A stretch of 64,000 nucleotides of DNA from Dama dama. Lineage: Eukaryota; Chordata; Mammalia; Artiodactyla; Cervidae. A program made the translations under genes and the position numbers. Location of the stretch: assembly GCF_033118175.1 (NCBI RefSeq), contig NC_083695.1:33249607-33313606 (forward strand). Reading direction: 5' to 3'. Positions 1 to 12,655 of this stretch are shown piece after piece (position 1 is the first letter of the stretch; each line of letters starts with the position of its first letter). Below the pieces are notes generated by a model that was not told the origin of the DNA, did no database searches, and saw nothing but the letters and a program-made list of their open reading frames with translations.

Positions 1-2554
1 ACTATTTAATGAAGCTTGTACATTGGTTTAGTGACGTTTTCTTGTGTGTTTTTATAAGGAGGGGATACCTAATGTGTATGCTGTGCATCTGTATTTAGGA
101 ATAATTCATTTTATCTTAATCATCTACATTTATATACAAAGTACTTTTCAACAGTTATTTCACGTGCAGACATCTTCATTCACCTTCAGAGTTATAAATG
201 GGAATAATTAAAACTTTTAAACATTTTAGAATTGAATAAAGACTTATCTAAGCAATGCATGCTTAAAACTGCTTTCTTATCAAGGAAAATAAAATTAGAG
301 GTTAGAGAAATACCTTTAAATTACAATCCTCATGAGCTAATAGCTTAACCCTGGTTTTGAATGACTGTTACTTTTTCCATCTTTTAAAAATATGCTTAAA
401 TATAAACACATGTGGGAAATGTTCTTTTGGCTTTTATCAAACTGACATTTAAGTGAATTTTTTTGAACCTCACTAAACATTTGTGGTAAAAGATTTCAAA
501 GCTTTGAATCTTTCTATTGGCCTATGGATTTTTCCCCACTGTGTTATTCTATTAACATTTGGTCTTAATAAGTATAACCTGTTTAGAATTACTGATGTTT
601 TTTCATTTATTATTTGTTTAGATGAGAAGTTTAGGAAAAGAACTTCATCAGAACCCTACTTGGCAGTTATGAATGCTTTCTTAAGGAAGTTAAATATTTT
701 GAGTTTCACTGTAAAGATTTTACATGTGTCTTATCCTTCATATATCTTCTTTATGAAGTTTTCGAAAGTTTTCATGTTTGGTTTCTATGCTGTGATGTTA
801 GCACAATGTGAGGTCTTTATCTTCTGAGCTTGCTCTCTTTTTCCTTCTAAGACTGGCATAAAAGAGACTTTAGTTGCTGTGAAAGTGGGAAGCAATTGCC
901 CTAAGATAGAGCTAGAAATTATAAAAGATGGTTTTGTGGACACTTTCCTATTGATATTTCTTTTATTTTACTTACAAGAACTTTTTAAAGGAGGTTTAAG
1001 AATGATTGGTCCTAAGTTATAGGGTATAACCATGAGATTTTCCTCATGATTTCAAGATGCATGCAGAAAATCATTTTAAAGAGTCATAAAAATAAAAAGA
1101 ATGATAAGGAAAAAAAAAAACACAACAGGAGAGAAGAAATTAAATTACAGAAATAGCTCCTTAAATGTTAATGTGTAGTTTTTCTGTTCTTAGTTTCAAG
1201 CCAATAAGGTATTTTATTCTAAATTATCTTATTCTTACTTTATATGATTTTAATGTTTTCTTAATTTTTGGGTGGATCTCCTAGTCCTGAGTCTGCCACT
1301 TACTAGAGAAATTAATAAAAAATCATTTAACTGAACTTGAGGATAATGAAAGTGAATTTCCTCGTTCTTCTTAAAACAAGGCACATAAATAGAATCACAT
1401 AACCTGCAATTCAGAATTGCTAGGGGACAGATCATACTAAGAATTTAAATTTCTAATAAATACTGGAAGAAACATCATGTTCCAATAGAGAGAGCTCTTA
1501 AGTACTCCTGTATATCTTTACCTCTGGAGAGAAAGGTTGGAGGGTGGAGGACCTTAAAGAGCCTATGAAAAAGAAGGGAAAGATGTGGAGAACAGAGTTC
1601 AAGAGCAGATGCAGTCAATCCTGAAAAGTATATACTTCTCAGAGTTAATATTTATAATAAATGTTGAAGAGTATTTTTATAACAATAAGTTTATCTTTGA
1701 AATTGTAGGTCAGTTAATGTTTCAGTCAGAAATGCTAAACACGCTTTAGCATCGTTAGTCACTAGCCTCACAATGACATATTCAGACTGAGTATAGGTCT
1801 CCAGACTTGTCAGGAATTAATGTTATGTAATATGAAAAATATCTAGATTGGTAAATCACTTTTTTCAGGAATGTCAGGAAATAAGTTTATATTTCTAAAG
1901 TTTTTCTTTAAAAGTCTCACATTTATGTCTTTGCCATTTGTCTTACCAATTTACATCGCTGGTTGAGTAATTTATTTAGGGTTAAAAAAGAGGTTTATTT
2001 GAAAGAAATTTCTTAACCTAAAAACTGAGTAAAGATAGGAATTAAAAATGCCCTACATTCTAAAACTTTCTTTGAATCTTAAAAATTTGAACTAGATTAT
2101 ATTTGAGTCCCAGATTGTAAGGGATAAAACTTAGTTTATCATTCATATCCTTATGTGTGAATCACTGTCAGTGGAATGAAGAGTCTTAAGATTGTTTTTT
2201 CTAAGGTATAGTATATATACATTGTTTTATTATCATCCTCCGACAAATACTATTCTCCTTAACCTTTACACTCTTGATTTTCTTTACTTTAGTGTGGTCG
2301 TTATTCTTTATTCTTGAGTGCTAAATTTTCTGAGTTAGACTCTGCTTGTGTTTATTTCTTAAAACTCATTGAAAAATCATTTAGTGTTTGTTTCTCATTC
2401 CAACTTTGTAAAGTGGATACTAGTTGGAAATTTTAAGAAATGAACAGTTTACTACAATTATAAGCAGTACAATCTAGATACTGTCTTCAAGGTAGCACCA
2501 TGTTTCTCTTCCATTAAACTTTTCAGTTACTGACTTCTCCATAGTCTTATCTGA
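1..2554. other. Intron, no recognised element
   Basis: AT-rich sequence 5' of the ADK exon. A 114-codon + strand open frame at 483-827 has no recognisable motif, no close homologue I know, and the Leu/Phe/Ile-rich composition expected by chance in AT-rich DNA. I see no gene or clear repeat. Confidence 0.6.
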
Positions 2555-2567
2555 CCATGTTGTAGTT

Positions 2568-3393
2568 GTTGTTTTTCAGTCACTCAGTTATTTCTTACTC
2601 TTTGTGATCCCACGGACTACAGCATGCCAGGCTTTCCTGTCCTTCATCATCTTCCAGAGCTTTCTCAACGTTATGTCCATTGAGTTAGTGATGCCATCTA
2701 GCCATCTCATCCTCTGTTATTCCCTTCTCCTCCTGTCTTCAATCTTTCCCCAAATCAGGGTCTTTTCTAATGAGTTGGCTCATTGCATCAGGTGGCCAAA
2801 GTATTGGAGTTTCAGCTTCAGATCAGTCCTTACAATAAACACCCAGGACTGATCTCCTTTAGGATGGACTGGTTGGATCTCCTTGCAGTCCAAGGGACTT
2901 TCAAGAGTCTTCTCCAACACCACAGTTGAAAAGCATCAATTGTTCGATGCTCAGCTTTCTTTATGGTCCAACTCTCACATCCATATGTGACTACTGGAAA
3001 AACCATATCTTTGACTAGATGTACCTTTGTTGGCTAAGTAATGTCTCTGCTTTTTAATATGCTGTCTAAGTTGGTCACAGCTTTTCTTCCAAGGAGCAAG
3101 TGTCTTTTAATTTCATGACTTCAGTCAACCACTGCAGTGATTTCGGAGCCCAAGAAAATAAAGTCTCTCACTGTTTCTATTGTTTCCCCATCTATTTGCC
3201 ATGAAGTGATGGGACTGGGTGCCATGATCTTCTTTTTTTTGAATGATGAGCTTTGAGGCAACTTTTTCACTCTTCTCTTTCACCTTCATCAAAAAGCTCT
3301 TTAGTTCCTCTTCACTTTCTGCCATAAGGGTGGTGTCATCTGCATATGTGAGGTTATTGACATTTCTCAGGGCAATCTTGGCAGCTCTGCCAG
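2568..3393 (-). mobile_element. BovB LINE, 5'-truncated (copy A)
   Basis: The minus strand carries BovB reverse-transcriptase sequence with the catalytic-box segment YADDTTLMAESEEEL (within 3125-3397). The BovB 3' end is at the left. The insertion is bounded by a perfect 13-bp target-site duplication, ccatgttgtagtt, at 2555-2567 and 3394-3406, so both edges are well fixed. YADD is intact but the frame is broken elsewhere. Confidence 0.95.
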
Positions 3394-3406
3394 CCATGTT
3401 GTAGTT

Positions 3407-4984
3407 AATATAGTAATTACTGTTTTTGAAAAGGTGAATCTCTTTGTAGTATACTCTCCTACATTCTTTTCCATTAATACTTGGCTTGACCTCAGTGCCA
3501 AAAGAGCTTTTATGCTAAAGGATGAATTATGTTTAGTTGACTGTGTTTACTTTGGTCATTTAGTCATTGCCCAGTTGTTCCAAAATTAGAAGCTCTTTGC
3601 TCCTGCTAGTAACATGCTTATGATCATCAGTATTATTTTTTACCAGAAGTCTGTGTTTTCTTTTAATAGACTTAAAATTTTCATGGTTGATCATTTTCTT
3701 ATGATAACTTTCCTGTGCATATTACCACTCTGAGGTATGGTTTAATATTAAACCAGGATTAAAAGACTAGTATTTAGTCACATCTCTGCCTGCCATGTTA
3801 GTGTTTGAAGACTTCTCTACTCTATTGTTTTTTTACTTTTCTTCTCAATAACAAAACATACATATTGGTATAGATAGCATATTTATGAAGTATTTAATAA
3901 TATGTGATATGAGAGCTGAGAATGTTACTTAAAATTTAAGTTCTCCTGTATACCATCAGCTTAATACTATACACAAGTATTAAAATTCTTTAGCAGTATA
4001 TGGTATATTGCATTCTTCTTTTTTCCATAAGGTTAATGTTTGAGAAATTCTGAATTATATCCCAGTGACATTAATTTTTATTTAAAATTTTCTTTAATGA
4101 AAATACTTTCATTATGAAGTGGATCAGCTGTTATTTCAATTCTGTTTTTTATTGAGGTGTTTGATACACTCACTCCATTCAAAGAAGCTCAAAGAAAGAA
4201 AAAAGAATGTATCTATAAAGTACAAAAATAGACACATCGCTCCCTATAGGGAAAAAAATCACATTCTGAAATATATTGAAGTTCTCCATCAAATGTAAAG
4301 GTATCATAAACTCTGTTATCTCTAAATAACCTAGAAAATATTTAGGATTTTTATATAATTGATTATATCCCTGTAAAGTTTTAATTGTGGTTTTGAGGCT
4401 TATTAATATTTTAGTTTAACTTTTTTGTTCTTTCATTAAAGATAGACAGTCCTTCTTTTCCTGGCATTTTCCAGTGAGTGCATTTATAGTTTTGTCACAG
4501 ACAATGTGGAACATTCATATAAAATCAGGAGATTTTGTATCAGCTAGAAAATTGTGTAGAGGAAATGTGCCCAATCCATGCAAGAGATTAAAGAAAATAA
4601 ATTTTTCCTCAGTGTAGTTAGTTCCCTAAACAGAAATCTTTCTAGGTTTGATAATTGCCTACTTAGGAGTTCCCTTTTTTCCGTATGATTTTTCTTCTTT
4701 CTTTTATTTCCTTTCTTAACACGATCCAACTGGTAATCCAAAGTAGAAGTCTCAGTATTGTTTTCCCTCTGACCCATCTTTAACTTCCAGTTATTTATCA
4801 CATGCGATGTCTTCAACTTCGGGAATGATTCCTTAGGTTGATCACTTCCCTCTAGCCTCTTGGCTCAGCATCGCACTTTAAGTATGAACTTAGGCTTGCG
4901 ATCTGCCTCTCTCTCTTTCTCCCTCTCTCTCCGTTCTTTTTTTTTTTCCCCTCAAAAGATGTGATCTTCCCTCTCCACTCTTTT
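3407..4984. other. Intron, no recognised element
   Basis: AT-rich intronic sequence. A pyrimidine-rich stretch (CT repeats then a T-run) lies at about 4906-4952. Short open frames here have no recognisable features. Confidence 0.55.
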
Positions 4985-5121
4985 TAAAAAATACTTTTAT
5001 TTATTTATTTGGCTCTGCAGTTGTGGTGTGTGGGATCTAGTTCCCTGAGCCAGGGATTGAATCTAGGCCCCCTGCATTGGGAGTGTGGAGTCTTAGCCAC
5101 TGGATCCCTGGGGAAGTCCCA
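4985..5121 (-). mobile_element. CHR-type tRNA-derived SINE, short copy
   Basis: On the minus strand it starts with the CHR head (gggacttccccagggatcc) and ends in an A-rich tail, seen here as tttatttatttatttgg. It is shorter than the long CHR-2 copies elsewhere in the window. Confidence 0.8.
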
Positions 5122-6744
5122 GTCTGCCTCCAATCTACCTTGTTCGTGGAGGAGTGCTATTATCATGTAAAAATAAAATCTACCTTTCACACTATGAGTA
5201 AATAGATTTTAATAATTCCTAGTTGCCTACTGAATAGTATTGAAGTTTATTAGTCTGGCAGAGTTCGCTTTTGTCAGTTTTTACTACTTTCATTTTTACC
5301 TACATTTTAGTCTGTGTATAGCTTATTTCCCTGAATATGTTAGAGTTTTGTTTTATCCTTAGCCCTGAATATTTTTTCTCCCATATCTGTCAAATTCCAC
5401 TTCAGACGTTACTCTTTCCCTGCCGCTTTCATTCAAAACCACTCACTTCTCTGCTCTGTGTTTTGATTTGTATATAGTTCTATTTGTATAGTTGTATGGA
5501 AAAACTGCTATTTTCTTCCATTATAAGATGAAGTAGGTTTTTAAATGTTTTTATTACAAACAGTTTCTATGCTTTTTGCACAATCAAAAAAAGTATATAA
5601 GATCTGTAATTGCTTCTACTTTGGAGTAAACCACTGTTAACACCTTGGTTGTAACCTTCCAGGTCCTTTTTAGTACACACGTATATTGGGTAATTTTGCT
5701 TGCAGTATACACATACATATTGTAATTTTCTTGGGTTATATTGTGCATATATTTTGGTTACTTAATATTTCTCAATTGAAATATATGGAAAATGTCAGTA
5801 GTATAAGTCTACAACATTGAAGAATGTTTAACTATTTAGTAGAATCATTGCATACACACAGTAAAAAATCAAAATTAAACGTTTTTGAAATGGACCTACC
5901 TTGTCATCTATCAGAATTCATCAGGATTTATCAGACTGAAATTTGGAATACTGCATACTGTAGTATGTAGGTATTTGTTGAAAAGAAATTGAAAAAAATA
6001 AGAGCTAATAGTAGTACCCATGTTATAAACTTGTATTGAGCATTTTAAAAAGTGATTTGGTAGAATATTTAAAACAGTAGCTTCTGGCATATAGGAAATA
6101 TTACATAAATGTTAGCTATGGAACCTAACCCTAGAACCTCAGAGGGTTCTAAGATTCTATATGTTTAACAAATAAAACATATTTCTTTGTTTCAGATATC
6201 TCAGTGCTTTTAATATGCTGATATACAATATGAATCTTCAAGATGAGAATAGAATACACAATTTCCTATGCTTATTTGGTCTTGTAATCCTTTTTCTCTA
6301 GAGCATCTTGAAAAGCTAGTGTTCTTTTTAAACCATAATAGTCTCGAAGGTAGCCGCTAGCCTTGAGGCTATAGATGTTCAAGTATAAGTTAATAAAGTT
6401 AAATGAAATTTAAATTTTTATTTGAAATAAAACATCAGTCACACTGTCTACCTTCCAAGCATTGAGTAGCTAGCTAGTGGCTGTCAGACTGGATGCATAG
6501 ATACAGAACTTTCCACTATTAACAGAGAGTTCTATTGGATGGTGCTGGGAGAATTGATAACAAAAACAAAGTAAACAGTACAGTATGTTGTTGGTTTACT
6601 GTGATTTTAGTATCTGTACTAAATCTACCCGCCAGTTATTACCAAAATATCTGTTTGATCCTTTGTTGTTGGAAGGAAGAAATTAATGATGGAGCAGATA
6701 AGACATAACTTAAGGAAAGATTCTTGAGAAAGTGAGAAAGGATA
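5122..6744. other. Intron with a probable ancient L1M fragment
   Basis: About 5520-5760 resembles an antisense L1M 3' region (taaaccactgttaacacctt followed by ccttccaggtcc). The remainder shows nothing I can name. Confidence 0.4.
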
Positions 6745-7200
6745 GTGTTGCTGTAGCAGCAATAAACTGGGGTGGCCTTCAACAGAAATTTATTCTTTTA
6801 AAGTTTTTGGGAAGCAGAAGTCTGAAATCAAGGTGTTAGCATAGTTGCACTCCTTCTGAAGAACCTAGTGGAGAATCTTTGTCTCAGAATTCTAACTTTT
6901 GATGGATGTTGGCATTCCGTGGCTTCCTTGGCTTTTGGCCACGTCTGTCCAATCTCTGTCTCCATCTTCACCTCTGTCTTCTCTTTTGTCCATTGTAAGA
7001 AGACCTGGCATTGGGATCCAAGACTTAGCTGGGTAATTCAAGAGGGAGGATTTTACTTCCTGAAGATCCCCAAATCTTACCTCCTGCAAGACCCCCCACT
7101 TTTTTTTTTTCCCCAAATAAGGTTACATTCACAGGTTCTGATGAAGGGACATATCTTTTTTGAGAAATTGGCTTTTGAAAGTGGAATGACCTCAAACAGG
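6745..7200 (+). mobile_element. Ancient MLT1-like (ERVL-MaLR) LTR remnant
   Basis: Diverged sequence with the familiar order of this class: a 'gctgtagcagcaataaactgg' stretch of 20 bases, then cagaaatttattc, gaagtctgaaatcaaggtg, and a distal block ending caaataaggttacattcac. No open gene remains. The subfamily is uncertain. Confidence 0.5.
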
Positions 7201-7392
7201 TAGAGCAATTAATCACTTAATGTTTATTTTTTCCACTCATTCTTCCTTTCTCTTCCAATCTCCAGTATCACTCTTAGCTGATACATAGTTTAGAAAGTAA
7301 TTAGAAGAGAACATTTCCTAGACTACCACAACTCCCATATATCTGCATCTGGGACTATGTACTTTTTCTTCTCTCCTGTATTAGATTAGTAT

Positions 7393-9222
7393 TATTCTAT
7401 TCAGTTCAGTTGCTCAGTCATGTCCGCCTCTTTGCGACCCTGTGGACTGCAGCACGCCAGGCTTCCCTGTCCATTACTGACTCCCGGAACTTGCTCAAAC
7501 TTATGTCCATTGAGTCGGTGATGCCATCCAACCATCTCATCCTTTGACTTCCCCTTCTCCTCCTGCCTTCAATCTTACCAGCATCAGGGTCTTTTCCAGT
7601 GAGTTGGTTCTTTGCATCAGGTGGCTGAATATTGGAGCTTAACCTTCAGCATCAGTCCTTCCAATGAATATTCAGGGTTGATTTCCTTTAGGATTGACTG
7701 GTTTGATCTCCTTGCAGTCCAAGGGACCCTCAAGAGTCTTCTCCAACACCACAGTTCAAAAGCATTAATTCTTTGGTGCTCAGCCTTCTTTATGGTCCAA
7801 CTCTCACATCCATACGTGACTACTGAAAAAACCATAGCTTTGACTAGATTGACTTATGTCTTTAAAGTGATGTCTCTGCTTTTAATATACTGTCTAGGTT
7901 GGTCATAGCTTTTCTTCCCAGAGCAAGCGTCTTTTAACTTCATGGCTGCAGTCACCATTTGCTGTGCATTTGGAGTCCCCAAAAATAAAGTCTCTCACTG
8001 TTTGCATTGTCTCCCCATCTATTTGCCACGAAGTGATGGGACCGGATGCCATGATCTTCGTTTTTTGAATGTTGAGTTTCAAGCCAGCTTTTTCACTCTC
8101 CTCTTTCACTTTCATCAAGAGGTTTTTTAGTTTCTCTTCACTTTCTACCATAAGGGTGGTGTTATCTGCATATCTGAGGTTACTGATATTTCTCTCTGCA
8201 ATCTTGATTTCAGCTTGTGCTTCATCCAGCTGGCATTTCACATGATGAACTCTGCACATAGTTAAATAAATAAAGTGACACTATACAGCCTTGACGTACT
8301 CCTTTCCTCATTTGGAACCACTCTGTTGTTCCATGTCCGGTTCTAACTATTGCTTCTTGGCCTGCATACAGATTTCTCAGGAGGCAGGTCAAAAAGGTAT
8401 GGTAAGGTGAAGTCGCCCAGTCATGTCCGACTCTTTGTGACCCCATGGACTGTAGCCTATGAGGCTCTTCCATCCATGAGATTTTCCAGGCAAGAGTACT
8501 GGAGTGGGTTGCCATTTCCTTCTCCAGAGGACCTCCCTGACCCAGGGGTTGAACCCAGGTATCCCGCATTGTAGGCAAATGCTTTACCATCTGAGCCACC
8601 AGGGAAGTCAGGAGGCAGATCAAGTGGTCAGGTATTCCCATCCCTAAGAATTTTCCACAGTTTGTAGTCATCCACAGAGTCAAAGACTTTACCGTAGTCA
8701 GTGACGCAGAAGTAGATATTTTTCTGGAATTCCCTTGGGTTTTCTATGATCCAACGGATGTTGGTAATTGATATCTGGTTCCTCTGCCTTTTCTAAATCC
8801 AGCTTGAACATATGGAAGTTCTTGGTTCACATACTGTTGAGGCTTCGCTTGGAGAATTTTGAGCATTACTTTGCTGGTGTGTGAGATGAGTGCAATTGTA
8901 CAGTTTTTTGGATATTCTTTGGCATTGCCTTTCTTTGGGATTGGAATGAAAACTGACCTTTTCCAGTCCTGTGGCCATTGCGGAGTTTTCCAAATTTGCT
9001 GGCATTTTGAGTGCAGCACTTTCACACCATCATCTTTTAGGAATTGAAATAGCTCAGCTGGAATTTTGTCACCTCCACTAGTTTTGTTTGTAAGGATTCT
9101 TCCTAAGGTCCACTTGACTTAGTACTCCAGGATGTCCGGCTCTAGGTGAGTGAGCACACTATCGTGGTTATCTAGGTCTTTAAGATCGTTTTTTTGTAAG
9201 TTCTTCTTAGTGGTATACAGAT
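7393..9222 (-). mobile_element. BovB LINE, 5'-truncated (copy B)
   Basis: Minus-strand BovB covering the 3' end and much of the reverse transcriptase. Recognisable peptides are YADNTTLMVESEEKLKNLL (the YADD box mutated to YADN) and SVFIPIPKKGNAKEYPKN. Frames are broken by many stops and frameshifts. A Bov-tA SINE interrupts it at 8393-8607. The right edge is approximate. Confidence 0.93.
8393..8607 (-). mobile_element. Bov-tA SINE nested in BovB copy B
   Basis: A complete SINE on the minus strand, with its head gacttccctggtggctcag at the right end. It is flanked by a 16-bp target-site duplication with one mismatch: tcaggaggcaggtcaa at 8377-8392 and tcaggaggcagatcaa at 8608-8623. The insertion is therefore younger than the host BovB. 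Confidence 0.95.
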
Positions 9223-9240
9223 ACTGTTGTCAAAACTTTC

Positions 9241-9426
9241 TAGTGTGTGCTCCGTCGTGTCTGACTCCTGCGACTGCCAGCCTCCTCTATCCATGGAATT
9301 TCCCAGGCTAGAATACTGGAGTGAGTTGCCATTTCCTACCCCATAGGATCTTCTTCACCCAGGGGTCGAACACACGTTTCCTGTGTCTCCTGCATTGTCG
9401 GGTGGATTCTTTACCACCAAGCCACC
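9241..9426 (-). mobile_element. Bov-tA/Bov-A2 SINE
   Basis: A minus-strand SINE next to the truncated end of BovB copy B. A diverged duplication is visible: ttgtcaaaactttc at 9227-9240 and ttgtcaacagtttg at 9427-9440 (10 of 14 match). Confidence 0.85.
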
Positions 9427-10548
9427 TTGTCAACAGTTTGGGCCTTGCTAATTGTGTTTATTGGCATCTCAGGGTTTTATATATGGGATTTGAAGGCAAT
9501 TGGAAGTATAGAAGTGGGTATAGCTACTCTGTTTTCCCTATTCCTAGTGTAACCATTTCTGTATTTATCCCTTTTTGTATTTTGAAGTTTTGTGAAAGGG
9601 TTCATTTGAGTAAAAAACCTCCTTCTGAGCTTAAAATTTTAAAAATAGCTCTAAGACTGGTATCTTTTTACTGTGTTCACATCCCAGTCTCTCTTCTTTG
9701 ATCTTCTGTAACCCTTGCTTTCTGTATTGCATACATTTTGTTTGTGGATAACTTGATATTTTTAAATTTTCTCTTTTTTTGTGCATATTCATCCTTGTCC
9801 CTCCAAAGCATATAAATGCTTTAAAATAAAGTTTATGCCTGTGCCCTTTGGTTATCTCCCACAGCATCCAACATGTTAGAGATGTGTAGTAGGGAATATT
9901 GACTTGTCATCTAGATTATTAAACTCCATGTAATTTGAGACATTTTAATCAGTTTACTTAGCCCTTTGACAGAGTATAATACTAGGGATTTACATGCATC
10001 ACCTTGTATGAAAAGTACTATGGGTAGTTAGTATATATATCTTCCTTTATCAGATGCCAAAGCAATGAAGTATGAAAGCTTTAGATCATCTCTCTCTGCC
10101 TCTCTATTTGGCAGATACAGAAACTGACACCAAGCAACTTTTCTAAGAATCATGCAACTCCATGTAGTTTTGTAATTCTTTAAGGTATAAAACAGTAGCC
10201 CTTATGATATTTAAAATTTTTGAACTTACTAGGGCATACATTTGTAAGAATTCTAGAGTTCCACATTTAAAGTAGGAAAATATTCATTGCTTATAAATAT
10301 TTAGTAACTTATAAATTTTTATTTTTACCTTGTATTTAATGTCTAATTATGGTCACCCTATGTATTTTAAACTCTCATAATTGTACACTTGTGGAAAACA
10401 ATTTGTTAAGTATGGAAATTTAGCAAAGTTGTTTTTCATATAGCATTTTAATTCATTTATTTAACATTATTATGTAATTCAAAAATTTCACTAAGTGTAA
10501 TTTAATGAGCTTCTAATCAGAAAAAATTGCATTGTGACAGCTGACAAA
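9427..10548. other. Intron upstream of the ADK exon
   Basis: AT-rich. Positions about 10100-10170 resemble an antisense MIR (agaaactgacaccaagcaac then cttttctaag). Nothing else is recognised. Confidence 0.4.
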
Positions 10549-10581
10549 TGCTAACTTTTTTCTACTGTGATTTCCTTCTAG
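10549..10581 (+). promoter_or_regulatory. ADK: Splice acceptor region of the ADK exon
   Basis: A branch-point-like tgctaac lies at 10549-10555, about 27-33 nt before the exon. A T-rich polypyrimidine stretch follows and ends in the AG at 10580-10581. Spacing and composition are typical of a mammalian 3' splice site. The branch-point assignment is inferred from the motif only. Confidence 0.75.
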
Positions 10582-10660
10582 GTTTGATGAACTTGTAAAA
10601 AAATTCAAAGTTGAATATCATGCTGGTGGCTCTACCCAGAATTCAATTAAAGTGGCCCAG
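10582..10660 (+). CDS. ADK: Adenosine kinase, one internal coding exon (79 bp)
   Basis: Adenosine kinase phosphorylates adenosine to AMP with ATP and controls adenosine levels in cytosol and nucleus. The exon begins with the last base of a split Leu codon and then reads 26 codons, starting FDELVKKFKVEYHAGG and ending STQNSIKVAQ. It ends in phase 0, and the next exon should start with Trp. These residues match human ADK 49-74 (short-isoform numbering). They include the PfkB (ribokinase) family Gly63-Gly64 switch and Asn68, which contact the adenosine. The acceptor is a pyrimidine tract ending tttccttctag. The donor is CAG|gttggt, which keeps G at +5 but lacks purine/A at +3 and +4. There is no stop or frameshift, so this looks like the functional locus and not a retrocopy, since both sides are intronic. 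No flanking exon lies in the window, which fits ADK's very long introns. Confidence 0.96.
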
Positions 10661-11834
10661 GTTGGTTAATTATTTTAAAGGTGGTAAAAGAAATTGGCTC
10701 AAAATGATTTGATACTTTTCATCATTGTTCATAATTATTTTAATCTATATTTTTTGCTATAGAATATTTTTGTTGGTTTTAAATATTTATTATTCATATA
10801 TATTTCTTAATTACTTGTGGAATCCTTTGGTTATTGTTTTATAATGTTTCATGTTATTGATTTGTAGAAATTCTGCATATTTTATAAATAGTATTCCTTT
10901 TTTGGAATTGGAAGTATTTTTTATTTGTCATTTATACTTTAATGACTTTTCACGTCTTTGCTCTGCCAAAGTTCTTAGTTTTTTTTTAATATAATTAAAC
11001 TTTATGGCTTCTGCATTTCTTATAGTACTTAGAGTGAATGTTCTTATGGATACTATAAGTTTTCTTGTAGTATATATAAATACATATATATCTATATATT
11101 TGTATATATTTATGTATAAATTTATGCATCTGTGTCTGTATCTGTGTACATCTTCCAGTGGGTAACAGGACGAACTCATTTTGACATATACTCTTTCAAG
11201 TTACCAGTGTAACCTAATTTTAAGTGGTAATGTTAGTGTTCTATTTAAAGTTCCAATTATGAAGAACAGGAAGAGCTTTATAAATCTCTGTTCTTACCTC
11301 TGCGATTTGTAAACTAGCTCAGAATCCCTGTAACTGCAGTCACAAGTTAACTCTCATGGATTCAGATCATTTTGATTTTTTTTAATTGATTAATGCTTTC
11401 CCTTGCAATTTTAATTATGGGCTGAAAAAGTGGAGAATTGTCAAAGATTGAACTTTTATTAAATGTAGACATTTACTGTAATTATCCTGCATACTATCAA
11501 AGCTCAAATTTAATCATTTGATCATTTAAAGTATTAAAATATTTTAGGTTGTAAAATACTGTGTTCAGTGGCCTGAGGAGAATGAGATCTTTGTATTTAT
11601 CAGTGGATTTTGTTTGTTTGTTTGTTTAACATTCCACTAGTCATTTTGTGAGTTCAGGTTAATAGAAAAAAGACAGTTTACTTTTTGTACTTAGGTATTT
11701 TTATTAGTCTTTTCAGGCTGCCATATCAACTGTATCTTCATCTTATATTTCCAAGCCTCCAGCAAAAGTTTTCTATTGTTCAAGCCATCTGGTCTATGAT
11801 ATTTTGTTATATCAGGCAGAGCACACTAAGACAG
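10661..11834. other. Intron downstream of the ADK exon
   Basis: AT-rich (about 11070-11125 is a degenerate TA/ATAC-rich simple stretch). There is no open coding continuation past the donor at 10661. Confidence 0.6.
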
Positions 11835-12380
11835 GTTATATACCCAAAAGTATTAAAAGCAGGGTATTGACATATATGTACATGTGTGTTCATGGCAGAA
11901 TTATTCACAACAGCTAAAAAGTGGAAGCAACCCACATGTCCTTTAGTCAATGAATGGCTAAACAGAATGTGGTGTATACATACAATGGTATATTTTTCAG
12001 CCTTACAAAGTAAGGAAATTCTGACACATAGTATAATATGAATGAATCTTGAGTGTATTTAGTATGTGAAATAACTTAGTCACAGGAGTATTAATAATGA
12101 TGATTCCACCTATATGAGGTACCCAAATTAGTCAAATTCATAGAGATGGTAAGTAGAATGTAGTTTCCAGGGGTTATAGGAAGAGGAAATGAAGAATTAT
12201 TGCTTACTGGGCATAGAGTTTCAGTTTTACAAGATGAAGAGTTTAGAGGTGAATAGTGTGGTTGTACAGCCATGTGAATATATCTAATGCCATTGCACTG
12301 TATGCTTAAAAATGATTAAAAAGATAAATCTTGTATATGTCTGTTTTACCATATTTTAAAAATAAATTGAAAAATAGATC
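11835..12380 (+). mobile_element. Old L1M 3' end, sense orientation
   Basis: Contains, in order, old L1 ORF2/3'UTR landmarks: gcagaattattcacaacagc, aatgaatggctaaacagaat, ttccaggggttataggaaga, and an A-rich end near 12380. It is one of only two clearly sense-oriented L1 fragments in the window. Confidence 0.75.
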
Positions 12381-12464
12381 CTAGAAATGCTTCAATAGGG
12401 AGTAGTATCAACTTTATTCAAGTTTTAGATTTCATTTGCTTATTTAACAATCACTGAGGCAACA

Positions 12465-12655
12465 TAACAAGAACATAGGCTTGCTCTTGTGGCTATGGGA
12501 ATCCATTAAACTGGGTTTGAGTTCAAACTTTGTTGCTTTACTGGCTGTGAAACCATGGGCAACTTTTATGGGCCTTTCATTTGTAAATGTGGAGTTTAAT
12601 GCGTATCTCAAATGAAAGTCATAAGGATTAATGAGATAATGAACATTTAAAAAAA
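12465..12655 (+). repeat. MIR SINE, diverged
   Basis: MIR core-like order: gggtttgagttcaaac, a degenerate 'gctgtgaaaccatgggcaac' block, then cataaggattaatgagataa. An ancient mammalian SINE with many changes. Confidence 0.6.

Noticed and set aside
483..827. A 114-codon + strand open frame as a new gene
   Set aside because: No recognisable domain, low-complexity Phe/Leu/Ile-rich composition, and no splice or promoter context. Chance in AT-rich intron is more likely.
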